64,000 nt of DNA. Source: Tranzscheliella williamsii (taxonomy: Eukaryota; Basidiomycota; Ustilaginomycetes; Ustilaginales; Ustilaginaceae). Below, piece after piece: positions 21,342 to 30,406 of the stretch (its first letter is position 1; the number at the start of each line of letters is the position of its first letter). The notes under the pieces were generated by a model, which was not told the DNA's origin, searched no databases, and saw nothing but the letters and a program-made list of their open reading frames with translations. The stretch lies in assembly GCA_023212725.1 (NCBI GenBank), contig JALBYF010000025.1:124001-188000 (forward strand), written 5' to 3'. The position numbers were made by a program, and so were the translations under genes.

Positions 21342-23291
21342 ATGGAATCATCGTCCCGCGAGTCCGACTCGGATTCCGAGCATGAGATCATCCGCAGATT
21401 GATGCAGGAAGCAGCTGCCGAATCCGGTGCTGTTGCTGTTGCCGCTCGACGATCCCCAGCTGGGCTGCAGAGCCCCGCATCTTCCCCTTCTTTCGGAGAC
21501 GATGATCTGGCAGCGGCTGTGGACGCAGACGCCGCAAACACGCCTGCTTCGTCGCTCGAGTTGACGCCGACCAGCGTGCTCTCCTCTACGCTTGCGTCGC
21601 TCGCCGCAGAGCGCCAAGAGCTCGCCGAGCTTACGAGCCAGCGCTGCACCCTCAGGGCCGCGCAGAGGGCAAACACCGCGCATCAGCACGGCCTGGAACG
21701 GTCCTTGGAGGCGCTCGCCAAGACGCACAAAGAGCTCAACTCGCTCCTGGCAGCTCTCGATATGGCCGATGTGATGGATGCCGAAGACCAGTCGCTCGAA
21801 CTCGTGCGTCTCAACCGGGCCGCTGAAGACCAGGCGCTTCAGTGTCCCTTCTCGGCGCGTATGGTCCGGCAGATCCCGCTCCTCCGTCTGCAGGCGGTCG
21901 AGCGCGCCGAGTTCGACAACGCTCTCGTCTCGCGCCCGTGGAGCGATACAGAAGATCGCCGTATCACCAGCGCCATCCGAGCCGCTGCCATGAAGGCGCG
22001 TGCTCTTGCCTTGGCGCTGGACACCTCTTTCGACGGCGATGTCCTCGAAACGGTAGCTGGAATGGAAGAGCAGGATGCGCTGCAGCTTGCTGAGCACCTC
22101 GAACAAGAGACCAACGCGGCAGACTATGAAGATGCAGAAACAGGCATCGACTGGGCCATGGTTGCCTCACGCGTCCCCTCTCGTAACCTCGAAGAGATCC
22201 GCACGCGGTGGAAGGGGTTCCTGCGTCCCAGCGTTAATACCAAGCCGTGGACAGCCGAAGAGACCAGCCAACTTGTCCGGCTGGTGCGACCCCATTTCGT
22301 CGATTGTCTGCCTCCTACCGCGCCAGTGTCGGGTCCTGTCCCGTGGCGACAGGTCGCAGAGGACCTCGCAACTGGTCGGACGGCCCACTCCTGCTTTAAC
22401 CGATTCTGCAGCCATCTGGTGCAGCAAGACCAGCCGGAATCGACACCCGAGGAAGACGAAGCGATCAAGTCCCTCTTCTCTCTCTTCCGTGGTTCGTGGC
22501 GCCTGGTCTCGCTCCACCTGGACAGCACACCGCATATCGCCGTTCCCTCGATCGAGGCCGGGGCTGATGCTTGCACGCCGGCGTCCGCGCGGCCAGCCAC
22601 GATCCTGGGCAATGTGGCGCGCGACTCTGCCTTTGTGTATCGCAAATTTAGGAATGCGCTGGACCCGGCGATCAGCCGGGGTAAGTGGACGGCGGAGGAG
22701 GACCGGGCGCTGGTGCGTGCGGTGCAGGAGGTCGGCGGGGACAACTGGGCGGGCGTGGCGGCGCGCGTGTTCGGCCGGACCTCGTCGCAGTGCCGCGAAC
22801 GGTGGAACCGGCGGCTCAAGCAGCTTGTCGCCGCGCCTGCGCCGCCCGCTCCCGCCGGCTCCCACCACAGCGCGCCCGCGCCCGAGCTGACTCTCCGCGA
22901 GAAGAAGAAGCTCCAGTGGACAGCCGACATGGAGCGCGTCCTCGCCGGCTGCATCGACGCCGAGTTCCGCACCAGGGACGGGCTCAAGTGGATCCAAGTC
23001 GCAGCCCTCGTCACGCAGCAGACCGGCACGCCAGTCACGGACAAGCAGATCCGCGACCGCATCCACACCTACAAAAACAGGGCCAGCAAGAAGGGCATCA
23101 CCAACATCAAACAACACAACCACAGCGCCCCACCAGCCAGAAGCCCACATCCCGATGTCGCAGCCAGCCCTACGCCGTCGCAAAGCGGTCTCAAGCGGAA
23201 GCCTCCCCCCGGACCGGAGCGCGGCGTCGACCGACCCGGCGAGCCTGACAGCACCCACTCCAATAAGAAGGCCAAGTCGCAGCTTGGATAG
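21342..23291 (+). CDS. SNAPC4-like multi-Myb DNA-binding protein
   Basis: Intronless, 649 codons. Several SANT/Myb repeats are visible: a degenerate one with RPWSDTEDRRI near residue 204, one with KPWTAEETSQLVRLV near 301, one around 357-390, and a canonical one at about 446-492 (RGKWTAEEDRALV, then DNWAGVAARVFGRTSSQCRERW). A further half-repeat (LQWTADMERVLAG) follows. The order, with a coiled N-terminal part containing AKTHKELNSLLAAL, resembles SNAPC4/SNAP190, the large subunit of the snRNA-activating complex, rather than Cdc5 or c-Myb. The tail is Pro/Lys-rich and probably nuclear-localising. A Reb1- or Bas1-like factor is an alternative. Confidence 0.6.
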   Translation: MESSSRESDSDSEHEIIRRLMQEAAAESGAVAVAARRSPAGLQSPASSPSFGDDDLAAAVDADAANTPASSLELTPTSVLSSTLASLAAERQELAELTSQRCTLRAAQRANTAHQHGLERSLEALAKTHKELNSLLAALDMADVMDAEDQSLELVRLNRAAEDQALQCPFSARMVRQIPLLRLQAVERAEFDNALVSRPWSDTEDRRITSAIRAAAMKARALALALDTSFDGDVLETVAGMEEQDALQLAEHLEQETNAADYEDAETGIDWAMVASRVPSRNLEEIRTRWKGFLRPSVNTKPWTAEETSQLVRLVRPHFVDCLPPTAPVSGPVPWRQVAEDLATGRTAHSCFNRFCSHLVQQDQPESTPEEDEAIKSLFSLFRGSWRLVSLHLDSTPHIAVPSIEAGADACTPASARPATILGNVARDSAFVYRKFRNALDPAISRGKWTAEEDRALVRAVQEVGGDNWAGVAARVFGRTSSQCRERWNRRLKQLVAAPAPPAPAGSHHSAPAPELTLREKKKLQWTADMERVLAGCIDAEFRTRDGLKWIQVAALVTQQTGTPVTDKQIRDRIHTYKNRASKKGITNIKQHNHSAPPARSPHPDVAASPTPSQSGLKRKPPPGPERGVDRPGEPDSTHSNKKAKSQLG

Positions 23292-23665
23292 CAGCAGCGC
23301 GCGCCCCCACGCCGCCAGCTGATCCACAGCCGTAGTGACAGACATAGCCTTTCGTGTGTTAGACCGCGGTACTGTTCGCCGCCGCGCCAGGGCGGGTGGT
23401 CACGAGCGGTTGAATCCAGTTCGAATTTGTTTGTATGTGTGGCTAGAAGATCACGTGTGAGCGGTTTTAAACCGGGCGAGGTTGCCCTTTTTCCAGCATG
23501 GCGGCAAGGGCAGCGCTCCTTGTCATCCCCACCTATCCGCTTGTCCAGCTCTTCTATCGACGAAAGCTGCCACTACGACACTGCAACACTGACGGCGCTG
23601 AGCAGCTCAAGACAGGCGCTGCTTTGGGTTGACGAGTTGGAAGCACGACCGACGATTTGGGCGGC
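23292..23665. other. Intergenic, SNAPC4-like to uS7m
   Basis: 374 bp between two same-strand genes. It includes a near-palindrome (CGGTTTTAAACCG) around 23462-23474. I see no gene or clear promoter box. Confidence 0.4.
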
Positions 23666-24454
23666 ATGACGACACATCTGCGGATTTCGCTAGCACGGCG
23701 GGGGGTTACGTCGGCGGGGTGGGGGATGGCGGGGCCTTCGGGGGGGCGCGGGTTCGCGGGGGGGGTGGTGCGGGGGATGGAGGCGCAGGATGCTACTCCG
23801 GCGCGGGTGCACCGTGCGGCTGCGGGGGTGGGGGGCGGCGGTGAGGGGCGGTTGGCGGGGGAGGGGGAGGGGAGTCAGACGCAGCGGGATGCGGTGGCGA
23901 GCGCGATGGGGGTGTTGGGGGCGCTGGCGCGCGGGGTGTCTGGCGGGGCGGGGGGGCCGGGTGCAGACGCCGGGGTGCGGGTCGCAGAGGGCGTGCCGGC
24001 CGGCCCGCTGTACACGCCCGACACTCTGCCACCGCGGACAGACCCAACGCTGGCCTTCCTCGCCAACCTGCTCATGAAAGACGGAAAAAAGGCACAGGCA
24101 GAGCGGTTCACAACGCGCACACTCGCGCTCATCGCCGCCACCACCCACTCCAACCCTCTCCCGCTCCTCCACGCCGCCATCACCCGCTGCGCACCCCTCG
24201 TCAAACTCCAGTCCAAAAAACAGGGCGGCAAATCCCTCCAAGTGCCCACCCCCCTCACCGCCCGCCAAAGCACCCGCAAGGCCCTCGCTTGGATCATAGA
24301 CGCTTCCCGCAAACGCCCAGACCGCGCCCTCGAAAACCGCCTCGCAGCAGAACTCCTCGCTGTCGCGGACGGCACCAGCCCCGCCATCCAGAAAAAGGAG
24401 GAACAGCACCGCATCGCCACCGTCAACAGGGCCAACGCCTCCGTCCGCATCTAA
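23666..24454 (+). CDS. RSM7: Mitochondrial small-subunit ribosomal protein uS7m
   Basis: 262 residues from ATG 23666. The frame extends upstream, but only to a TTG. The C-terminal two-thirds is a clear S7 domain: LANLLMKDGKKAQAERFTTRTL near residue 135, the ITRCAPLVKLQSKKQGGKSLQVP block, RQSTRKALAWIIDASRKR, and the C-terminal block around EEQHRIATVNRANASVRI. uS7 nucleates assembly of the 3' domain of the small-subunit rRNA. The first 120 residues are Gly/Ala/Arg-rich low complexity and include the import presequence. Coding-strand composition is extremely G-rich in that N-terminal part and C-rich in the S7 part. Confidence 0.9.
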   Translation: MTTHLRISLARRGVTSAGWGMAGPSGGRGFAGGVVRGMEAQDATPARVHRAAAGVGGGGEGRLAGEGEGSQTQRDAVASAMGVLGALARGVSGGAGGPGADAGVRVAEGVPAGPLYTPDTLPPRTDPTLAFLANLLMKDGKKAQAERFTTRTLALIAATTHSNPLPLLHAAITRCAPLVKLQSKKQGGKSLQVPTPLTARQSTRKALAWIIDASRKRPDRALENRLAAELLAVADGTSPAIQKKEEQHRIATVNRANASVRI

Positions 24455-24707
24455 TCCACCACTCGACCCTAGCCTCCCCTTGCTCACTCACATCTCATAT
24501 CTGCCACGCCCGCGAGCACAATTCACAGGTCTCAGCGCCAACTCGAAATGACCAAAGGGATCGTTACAGACACGGAAATGGACCGGGCGGGTTAGTTACA
24601 GACAAGGTGAAGCAGGGACGGGACCGGGAGAGACAGGGATGCCGGTGCGGCCAGCCTGGCCGGCACGGACTGCGAGGTGATGAGGGAGTGGGCGGGTGAT
24701 GGAGGGC

Positions 24708-25493
24708 TTAGGCGGTCTTGCTGTCCTGGTAAGCGTCGAGGACCTTCTGGGCGCTGGGGCTGCTGGCGGCGGTGGACTGGGAGTAGGGGGTGGAGGCGAC
24801 GGTGGAGGAGGGGTAGTCGTAGCCAGAGGTGACGACGCGGTCGAGGCGCTCGGTGCGCCAGTTGACAAAGTTGAAGAAGGTGGCGACGACGGCGATGGGG
24901 ATGGCGATGAGGGCCATGTAGAATGCGGGGCCGGGCATGGTGTGGGCGGTGGGAGCGATCTTGGCCATCTGCTTCTGGACGTAGACGAAGAGGGCGATGT
25001 CGATGGCAAAGGCGATGAGAGCCATCAGGGCGGCGACGGCGTTGACGACGAGTGCGGCGAGCCGGACCACCTGCCTGGGCACGGCGGTCAGCACGAGCCC
25101 GATCAGCGCGACGACAAACGCAACCACATGCACCGCAAGCCCGCGCGTCCAGCTGCTGCCAATCGTAACCGCCTCGCGAGCCGCCGTGTCGCGGTCGTCC
25201 GGATTGATGCCAAACGAGACCGAGTAGCCGTGGCTGTGCTTGAAGCAGCTGTACCGGTCCGTGTCAAGCAGCGCGGTGCAGTAGCCCCAGGTGCCAAACT
25301 TGGCGGCGCCGATCAGCCGGTTCGGATTGGAGTTGGGAGACGTGTCGATGACGCCGTCCAGGCGGCTGGAGCGAACAAAGTCAAAAGGCGTGCTGTCGCT
25401 CAGCGTCGTGGGTGTGCTGATGGTAACGAGCACAAGCAAGACCATCGACACAAAGGAGACCGCAAGGGCCGGGATGATATATCGCTTGGCCAT
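24708..25493 (-). CDS. Sur7/PalI (Rim9) family four-helix membrane protein
   Basis: 261 codons from ATG 25493. A first transmembrane helix lies at about residues 8-28. A loop carrying the family signature follows (GTWGYC near residue 68, with a downstream Cys before the second helix). Three closely spaced helices lie at about 118-215. The cytoplasmic tail is Ser/Tyr/Pro-rich. PalI/Rim9 proteins help localise the alkaline-pH sensor PalH/Rim21 at the plasma membrane; Sur7 relatives mark eisosomes. The sequence alone does not separate these two subgroups, so no gene symbol is given. It is convergent with uS7m (253 bp) and divergent from KES1. Confidence 0.75.
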   Translation of the reverse strand: MAKRYIIPALAVSFVSMVLLVLVTISTPTTLSDSTPFDFVRSSRLDGVIDTSPNSNPNRLIGAAKFGTWGYCTALLDTDRYSCFKHSHGYSVSFGINPDDRDTAAREAVTIGSSWTRGLAVHVVAFVVALIGLVLTAVPRQVVRLAALVVNAVAALMALIAFAIDIALFVYVQKQMAKIAPTAHTMPGPAFYMALIAIPIAVVATFFNFVNWRTERLDRVVTSGYDYPSSTVASTPYSQSTAASSPSAQKVLDAYQDSKTA

Positions 25494-25535
25494 GGCGGCA
25501 ACGCAGCAGACCGAGTAAACAGCAGACGACTAGGC

Positions 25536-25583
25536 GAGCAGACGAGCAGACGAGCAGACGAGCAGACGAGCAGACGAGCAAAC
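25536..25583. repeat. Octamer tandem repeat, six units
   Basis: Six consecutive GAGCAGAC units (the last is GAGCAAAC) lie 43-90 bp upstream of the Sur7/PalI-type start codon on the minus strand, probably in its 5' UTR. The unit length is not a multiple of three, which agrees with a non-coding position. Confidence 0.9.
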
Positions 25584-26081
25584 GATGCAGAGAGGCAGAC
25601 GAGGCAGGCGATATGGTGGAGGTAGACAGGCAAAAGAGGGTGAGGCAAGTACGGGGACAAAGGAGTGTAATGAGGTCGGCTGGGGCTGAAAGAAGGTGGC
25701 AGTGAGCTGAGATGAAGTATCGAATCGCACGCCCATGGTTGGCAAAGGCCCAGCTCGACGTTGAAAATGTGGGTAACGACGGCCAATTTAGCCATGCCCG
25801 CTAGCTCATTGCATAGCGCAAGAGCAAGCAGCGAAGGCACCGCAGCAACACAGCAAGCACAACTGATTATGGCACTACAACAACACGGCACAAATAGCAC
25901 CACAGTACTCAAGCGCTACACACCCTATACACCAGCAATACAGCAGCCCAGCGGCGAGTGGAAGGGTCTCAAAACAAGTTAACTTAGTTAACATGCATCC
26001 ATGCATGCCTTGTCGATCCAACGTAAATAACACGCCTTTGACTTGTGACTATAGGTCCGATTAGGATGCTCGCTCCTGCCG

Positions 26082-26133
26082 CTTGCCTGATCGGGGATTC
26101 TATCTCGCTTGCTCGATCGGGGATTCTATCTCG
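26082..26133. repeat. 26-bp direct duplication
   Basis: Two adjacent 26-nt copies (26082-26107 and 26108-26133) differ at only two positions. Each carries GATCGGGGATTCTATCTCG. The flanking sequence gives no sign of an insertion element. Confidence 0.85.
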
Positions 26134-26788
26134 TTTGGTGGTGACTTCTTGCCACTTCGGCGTTGCAATTGGACACCCCTAACTGTACATACGGTATGTA
26201 CACGTTCTGCCGTTCCTCGGCACGCTCTTCTATATGAGACCGGCAAAGCACAGCAGCATCACCGTCGAGACTCCTGCCTGAGGAAATCGCCTCCTGAATA
26301 GCACTTAGCGCAGTCCTGCTCCTTTCGTAGTCACAACCGGTACGGCCATGGCGTTGTTGCCGGCAAGGATGTTAGGTCTAGCTCGTTAGGGGGTGGCCAG
26401 GCACGGTCCACAGCGCGACTTCTGGTTGTGATTTTCTCCATTCACATTCACATTCACATTATTATTTCCCAGTTCGACATGCATTGAGTACTTTTGGTGG
26501 CCGCGTCAAAGGGTTGCAGTTAGTCACTGGGTGTGATGCGTATTGGACGGCGTGCGCGCTGCCAAAGTCGACAATGCTTTGCTCACCAACACCACTCCAC
26601 CATTGGCCGGATCACATCGAGTCTCTCCCCAGCAAGTTCGTCGCTTCAAGCGCTTGTTCTATCCCCCTCGCCGTTCTCACCTATCTCTTCGGACTGGACT
26701 AGTGCAGGCACCTTTCTCTCGCCGGACCAGCCTGTGACTCTGCTCCTACGGTTCGCTTCATCTGCCACCCACCCGCACACCGAACAAC

Positions 26789-27940
26789 ATGGGCGAAGAA
26801 GAGGTCGGCGGTGCCGTTCCCGCTGAACAGCGACAGGGATGGGGCCAGTTCCTCAAATCCATCGCCACCTTCTCTGGCGATCTCTCCTCACTTACCGCTC
26901 CCTCCTTCATCCTCTCGCCAGTCTCTCTGGTCGAGTTCCCCGCCTACTGGGGCGAGCATCCGGACACCTTTGCCCAGATCTCCAAGGGCAAGGATGAGAT
27001 GGAGAGGATGCATCTCGTCCTCAAGTGGTTCGTCAGCACTCTCAAGGGGCAGTTCACCGCCCGCAACACATCCATGGGATCCGAAAAGAAGCCTCTCAAC
27101 CCGATCCTAGGCGAACTCTTCCTCGGCAAGTGGCCCGACAAGAACGGCCGTGGCGAGACGCTCCTCACCGCCGAGCAGGTTTCCCACCATCCTCCCGTCA
27201 CCGCCTACCACATTGAAAACAAGACCGCTGGCGTCACGCTCGAAGGTCACTGTGGCCAAAAGACCTCTTTCTCTGGCCGAACCATCTCGGTCAAGCAGGT
27301 CGGCCATGCCATCATTCGCGTCAAGCCAGCCGACTCGGACAAGGAAGAGCTCTACCTGATCACCCTGCCCAACCTCCTCATCGAGGGCCTCTGGTATGGC
27401 TCGCCCTACGTCGAGCTCACAGGCCAGTCCTACATCCAGTCTACCTCCGGCCTGCTCACCACCCTCACCTACACTGGCAAGGGGTACTTCTCCGGCAAGG
27501 CGCACTCGTTCAAGGCCAACATCGGAGCCGGCGGCAACACGCTCTATACCGTCGAAGGAGAATGGGCTGGTGTCAGCAAGTACAAGGGCAAGGGCATCTC
27601 TGGCGGCAGTAACAGCGTCTTTTGGGATGCTTCCACCGAGCGCGAAGAAGTCAGCGTGGCTGCCATCGAACAGCAGGGCGACATGGAGAGTCGAAAGGTC
27701 TGGAAGATCGTCGCTGAAGGCATCAGGACAGGCGACTATGACACCGCCTCCAAGGACAAGGCGCGCGTCGAAAACGCCCAACGACAAAAGCGCAAGGACG
27801 AAGCTGCCAACGGCTCACCGCACCAGTTGGAAGAATTCGTACACATCCCCGAAGACAAGGAATACGCCCAGCTGGCAGCCTTGTTCAAGGGGCAGCCTGC
27901 GGCAGAAGACTCTTACCGCAAGAAGCCACGTGTCCACTAG
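26789..27940 (+). CDS. KES1: Oxysterol-binding protein homologue Kes1/Osh4
   Basis: Single exon, 383 residues, close to yeast Kes1 (434). These cytosolic proteins exchange sterol for PI4P between ER and Golgi membranes. The family fingerprint EQVSHHPP is at residues 129-136. Before it come SFILSPVSLVEFPAYWGEHP and KPLNPILGELFLGKW (lid and barrel entry), and after it the beta-strand block NLLIEGLWYGSPYVELTG. There is no PH domain, ankyrin repeats or FFAT motif, so it belongs to the short Osh4-type group. Coding composition is balanced, without the 3' C-rich switch of many neighbours. Followed in tandem by the cyclophilin gene. Confidence 0.95.
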   Translation: MGEEEVGGAVPAEQRQGWGQFLKSIATFSGDLSSLTAPSFILSPVSLVEFPAYWGEHPDTFAQISKGKDEMERMHLVLKWFVSTLKGQFTARNTSMGSEKKPLNPILGELFLGKWPDKNGRGETLLTAEQVSHHPPVTAYHIENKTAGVTLEGHCGQKTSFSGRTISVKQVGHAIIRVKPADSDKEELYLITLPNLLIEGLWYGSPYVELTGQSYIQSTSGLLTTLTYTGKGYFSGKAHSFKANIGAGGNTLYTVEGEWAGVSKYKGKGISGGSNSVFWDASTEREEVSVAAIEQQGDMESRKVWKIVAEGIRTGDYDTASKDKARVENAQRQKRKDEAANGSPHQLEEFVHIPEDKEYAQLAALFKGQPAAEDSYRKKPRVH

Positions 27941-28334
27941 AGCCTTCTCCTCTCTGCCTCGCCTTTCTCATCCCCTTCGCCCTATCTGTCTATCTACTTG
28001 TACCCATCTTCCTGTTTGTTTCCTAGCTGAGCGCCGAAACCACAACACAGTGTCAGAGAAGAGCAGTGGGCGCTTTTCGAATAGAACGGACGAGCATGGA
28101 TCACAACAACACTGCGAGCGCTCCCTCAACACCCATCACCATCACAATGAGGCTATCTGAGAGACATGAGGCTATCGACTCGACGGCGGTTATGGGATGG
28201 TAATTCGGTCGCGTCACTCTTTGCCTTTTTGCCTCCACTTTTCCATCTGTCTTGTAGAACACGGCGAGCGAGGCCTTGCCACTCTTCTACACCTCACACC
28301 GCTGCCTGTGCTGTGCTGTGGAGAGGGCGGCTGC
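27941..28334. other. Tandem intergenic, KES1 to cyclophilin
   Basis: 394 bp. An upstream ATG at 28197 is in frame with the cyclophilin but adds residues with no family similarity. I see no other feature. Confidence 0.4.
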
Positions 28335-30056
28335 ATGAGCGTGCTACTGGAGACGTCGCTCGGCGACATTGTCATCGACCTCGACACCGAGCGCTGTCCA
28401 CGGTCCAGCGCCAACTTCCTCAAGCTCTGCGCCAAGCATTACTACAAGCTCAACGCGTTCTTCAACGTCACCCGGGACTTTCTCGCACAGACAGGCGACC
28501 CCACCAACACGGGCCGCGGAGGTGCCAGTATCTGGTCTCAGCTTCCCTCCTCCTCTTCTGAACGTCTCGACACGCCTCTCTTTCGCCCTGAGCTCAGCAA
28601 GTCGCTCGGCCACTCCCGCAAGGGGACCGTCTCCTTTGCCTGTTCTGCCGTGGCTACCTCTCCCCACAAGAGCGCAGACCAGGACCAAGACGAGGAAGAA
28701 GGAGGTGACTTGGCTGCTGGCTCGCAGTTCTTCATCACTCTCAAGGAGGAGATCAGCTTCCTGGACGGCAAGCATGCCCCCTTCGGCACTGTCGTCGAAG
28801 GCCAGGAACCGGGGGGCACGCTCGACAAGATCAACGAAAGCTTCACCGACGACCAGAAGCGCCCACTCAAGGACATCAGGATACGCCATGTAGTCGTCTT
28901 GGAAGATCCGTTTCCCGATCCGGACGGGTTCGTGCCGCCGTCGCGATCGCCTTCCCCGACGCCGTCGCAGGTTCGAGCGCTGCGGCTCGCCGACGACGAG
29001 GAGCTCACCGAGGAGCGAGACGAGGCTCAGCTGGAGCAGAACAGGCGTGCCGCCGACACCAAGGCCGCGGCGCTGACGCTGGAGATGGTCGGCGATCTTC
29101 CCTTTGCCGAGATCCGGCCGCCGGAGAACATCCTCTTCGTCTGCAAACTAAACCCGGTCACCCGCAGCGACGATCTGGAGCTCATCTTCTCGCGCTTCGG
29201 CACCATCCTCTCGTGCGAGGTGATCAAGGACAAGAAGACCGGCGACTCGCTCCAGTACGCGTTTATCGAGTTCGACAAGAAGGACGACGCCGAACGCGCC
29301 TACTTCAAGATGCAGAACGTGCTTGTCGACGACCGCCGCATCTGGGTCGACTTTTCGCAGAGCGTCAGCAGACTCCATGGCGATTGGGTTAAGAAACGCA
29401 ACGGCGGTCGTGACGCGCCTCGCGGCCATTACAAGTGGGGCGACGTCGCGCAAGCTAAGCACGGTGCCGAGCGAGGCGACTCGTACCGCCCGACACACAA
29501 CCATCCGCGCAACGGCGCACAGGCGGATCCAGCTGCGTCGCACGATCGGCATCGTCGGTACGACGAACGCGAGCGGCCAACAAGGCGCAGCGCCGATCGG
29601 GACGATAGGGATCGAGAGCAGGCGCCGAAGAAGCCAAGGCACAACGACCGCGACGCCAGGCGCTCAGAGCCATCCTCCCGTCCGCACCACCGCCCGCGCT
29701 CCCCTGGCCATCCCAGACACGACAGTAGAGAGAGGGATAGACACGAGCGATACCAGCAAGCAAACAGCCATCCATCCACGCCGCGGCACACGCCGGACGA
29801 CCGCCCACGCGCATCGTGGAATGACGACCCAAGATCCACACACAGAGCAAGCGGCAGACATCACAGCCGCCATCCTTCCCCAGATCCGGATCAAGCCCAC
29901 GGTCGAGGCGAAACTCGCCGCCGAGACCAACCCTACGCTCACGATCAAGGCGGCCACTCGAATCGAGAACGAAGCCATCGCGATCGCGATCCTTCACATA
30001 AGCCGGACCGAGACTACAGCCGCCGTCGAGACTCCGGTCGAGACGAGAAGAGATGA
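28335..30056 (+). CDS. cyp6: PPIL4-type cyclophilin with RRM and RS/RD-like tail
   Basis: 573 residues from ATG 28335, chosen because [16 protein letters not shown] matches the start of PPIL4/Cyp6 proteins. Domains: a cyclophilin-like domain (about 1-195) with [17 protein letters not shown] and [15 protein letters not shown]; an RRM (about 263-345) with the RNP motifs ILFVCKL and YAFIEF; then a long Arg/Asp/His/Ser-rich tail like those of splicing-associated cyclophilins. In the cyclophilin active-site loop the arginine of classical CypA is replaced (FNVTRDF), and the usual tryptophan before LDGKH is Phe. Both are typical of this subfamily and suggest weak or no isomerase activity. Probably nuclear, linked to spliceosome or transcription. 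Confidence 0.92.
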   Translation: MSVLLETSLGDIVIDLDTERCPRSSANFLKLCAKHYYKLNAFFNVTRDFLAQTGDPTNTGRGGASIWSQLPSSSSERLDTPLFRPELSKSLGHSRKGTVSFACSAVATSPHKSADQDQDEEEGGDLAAGSQFFITLKEEISFLDGKHAPFGTVVEGQEPGGTLDKINESFTDDQKRPLKDIRIRHVVVLEDPFPDPDGFVPPSRSPSPTPSQVRALRLADDEELTEERDEAQLEQNRRAADTKAAALTLEMVGDLPFAEIRPPENILFVCKLNPVTRSDDLELIFSRFGTILSCEVIKDKKTGDSLQYAFIEFDKKDDAERAYFKMQNVLVDDRRIWVDFSQSVSRLHGDWVKKRNGGRDAPRGHYKWGDVAQAKHGAERGDSYRPTHNHPRNGAQADPAASHDRHRRYDERERPTRRSADRDDRDREQAPKKPRHNDRDARRSEPSSRPHHRPRSPGHPRHDSRERDRHERYQQANSHPSTPRHTPDDRPRASWNDDPRSTHRASGRHHSRHPSPDPDQAHGRGETRRRDQPYAHDQGGHSNRERSHRDRDPSHKPDRDYSRRRDSGRDEKR

Positions 30057-30406
30057 CTACCCTTACCTCGCCACGGCTAGAGTATGTACCAATTCAACAC
30101 TGCGGGGCCCTTCAGCTCCTTACAAGCACCGACCTTGTCTGTGTGGATAGTGTGAGTCGCAGGAGGAGGCCGGATGTGCGCTGTTAAATTCAGATTACTA
30201 CGGGCTCGGGCCTTTCCTGCAAAAAGAGCAAGCCGAACCCTGAGGCCCACCTTCTTCTCATCTTCTCCCACACCGTTCCGGTTCCTCTGTTTCCATCGCC
30301 TGGACCGCCGAGGTCGTGTAGTACAACTACAGAGCGCTGGAAACGGCTGTGAGGTTCCTTCGTAGTGTGTCGAGAGCCGCTTCCGGGCTATGCAAGCAGC
30401 GCGACG
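30057..30406. other. Tandem intergenic, cyclophilin to CLC
   Basis: 350 bp with no supportable gene. A GTG-initiated extension of the CLC frame from 30365 is not used as a start. Confidence 0.4.

Larger units (their letters stand above)
25494..26788. other. 1.3-kb divergent intergenic region, repeat-rich
   Basis: Holds the promoters of the Sur7/PalI-type and KES1 genes. Contents seen: an 8-bp tandem array at 25536-25583, nested palindromes around 25978-26006 (GTTAAC twice and ATGCAT twice), a 26-bp duplication at 26082-26133, and CACATT iterations near 26441-26460. No credible coding frame. Confidence 0.5.

Noticed and set aside
22167..23345. 392-codon minus-strand frame over the SNAPC4-like gene
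   Set aside because: Antisense shadow. Myb repeats in the + frame are unambiguous and the minus frame has no motif.
29323..30150. 275-codon + strand frame over the cyclophilin tail
   Set aside because: It is a shadow in another frame of the Arg/Asp/Ser-rich tail; the PPIL4 frame has clear domains and a proper start.
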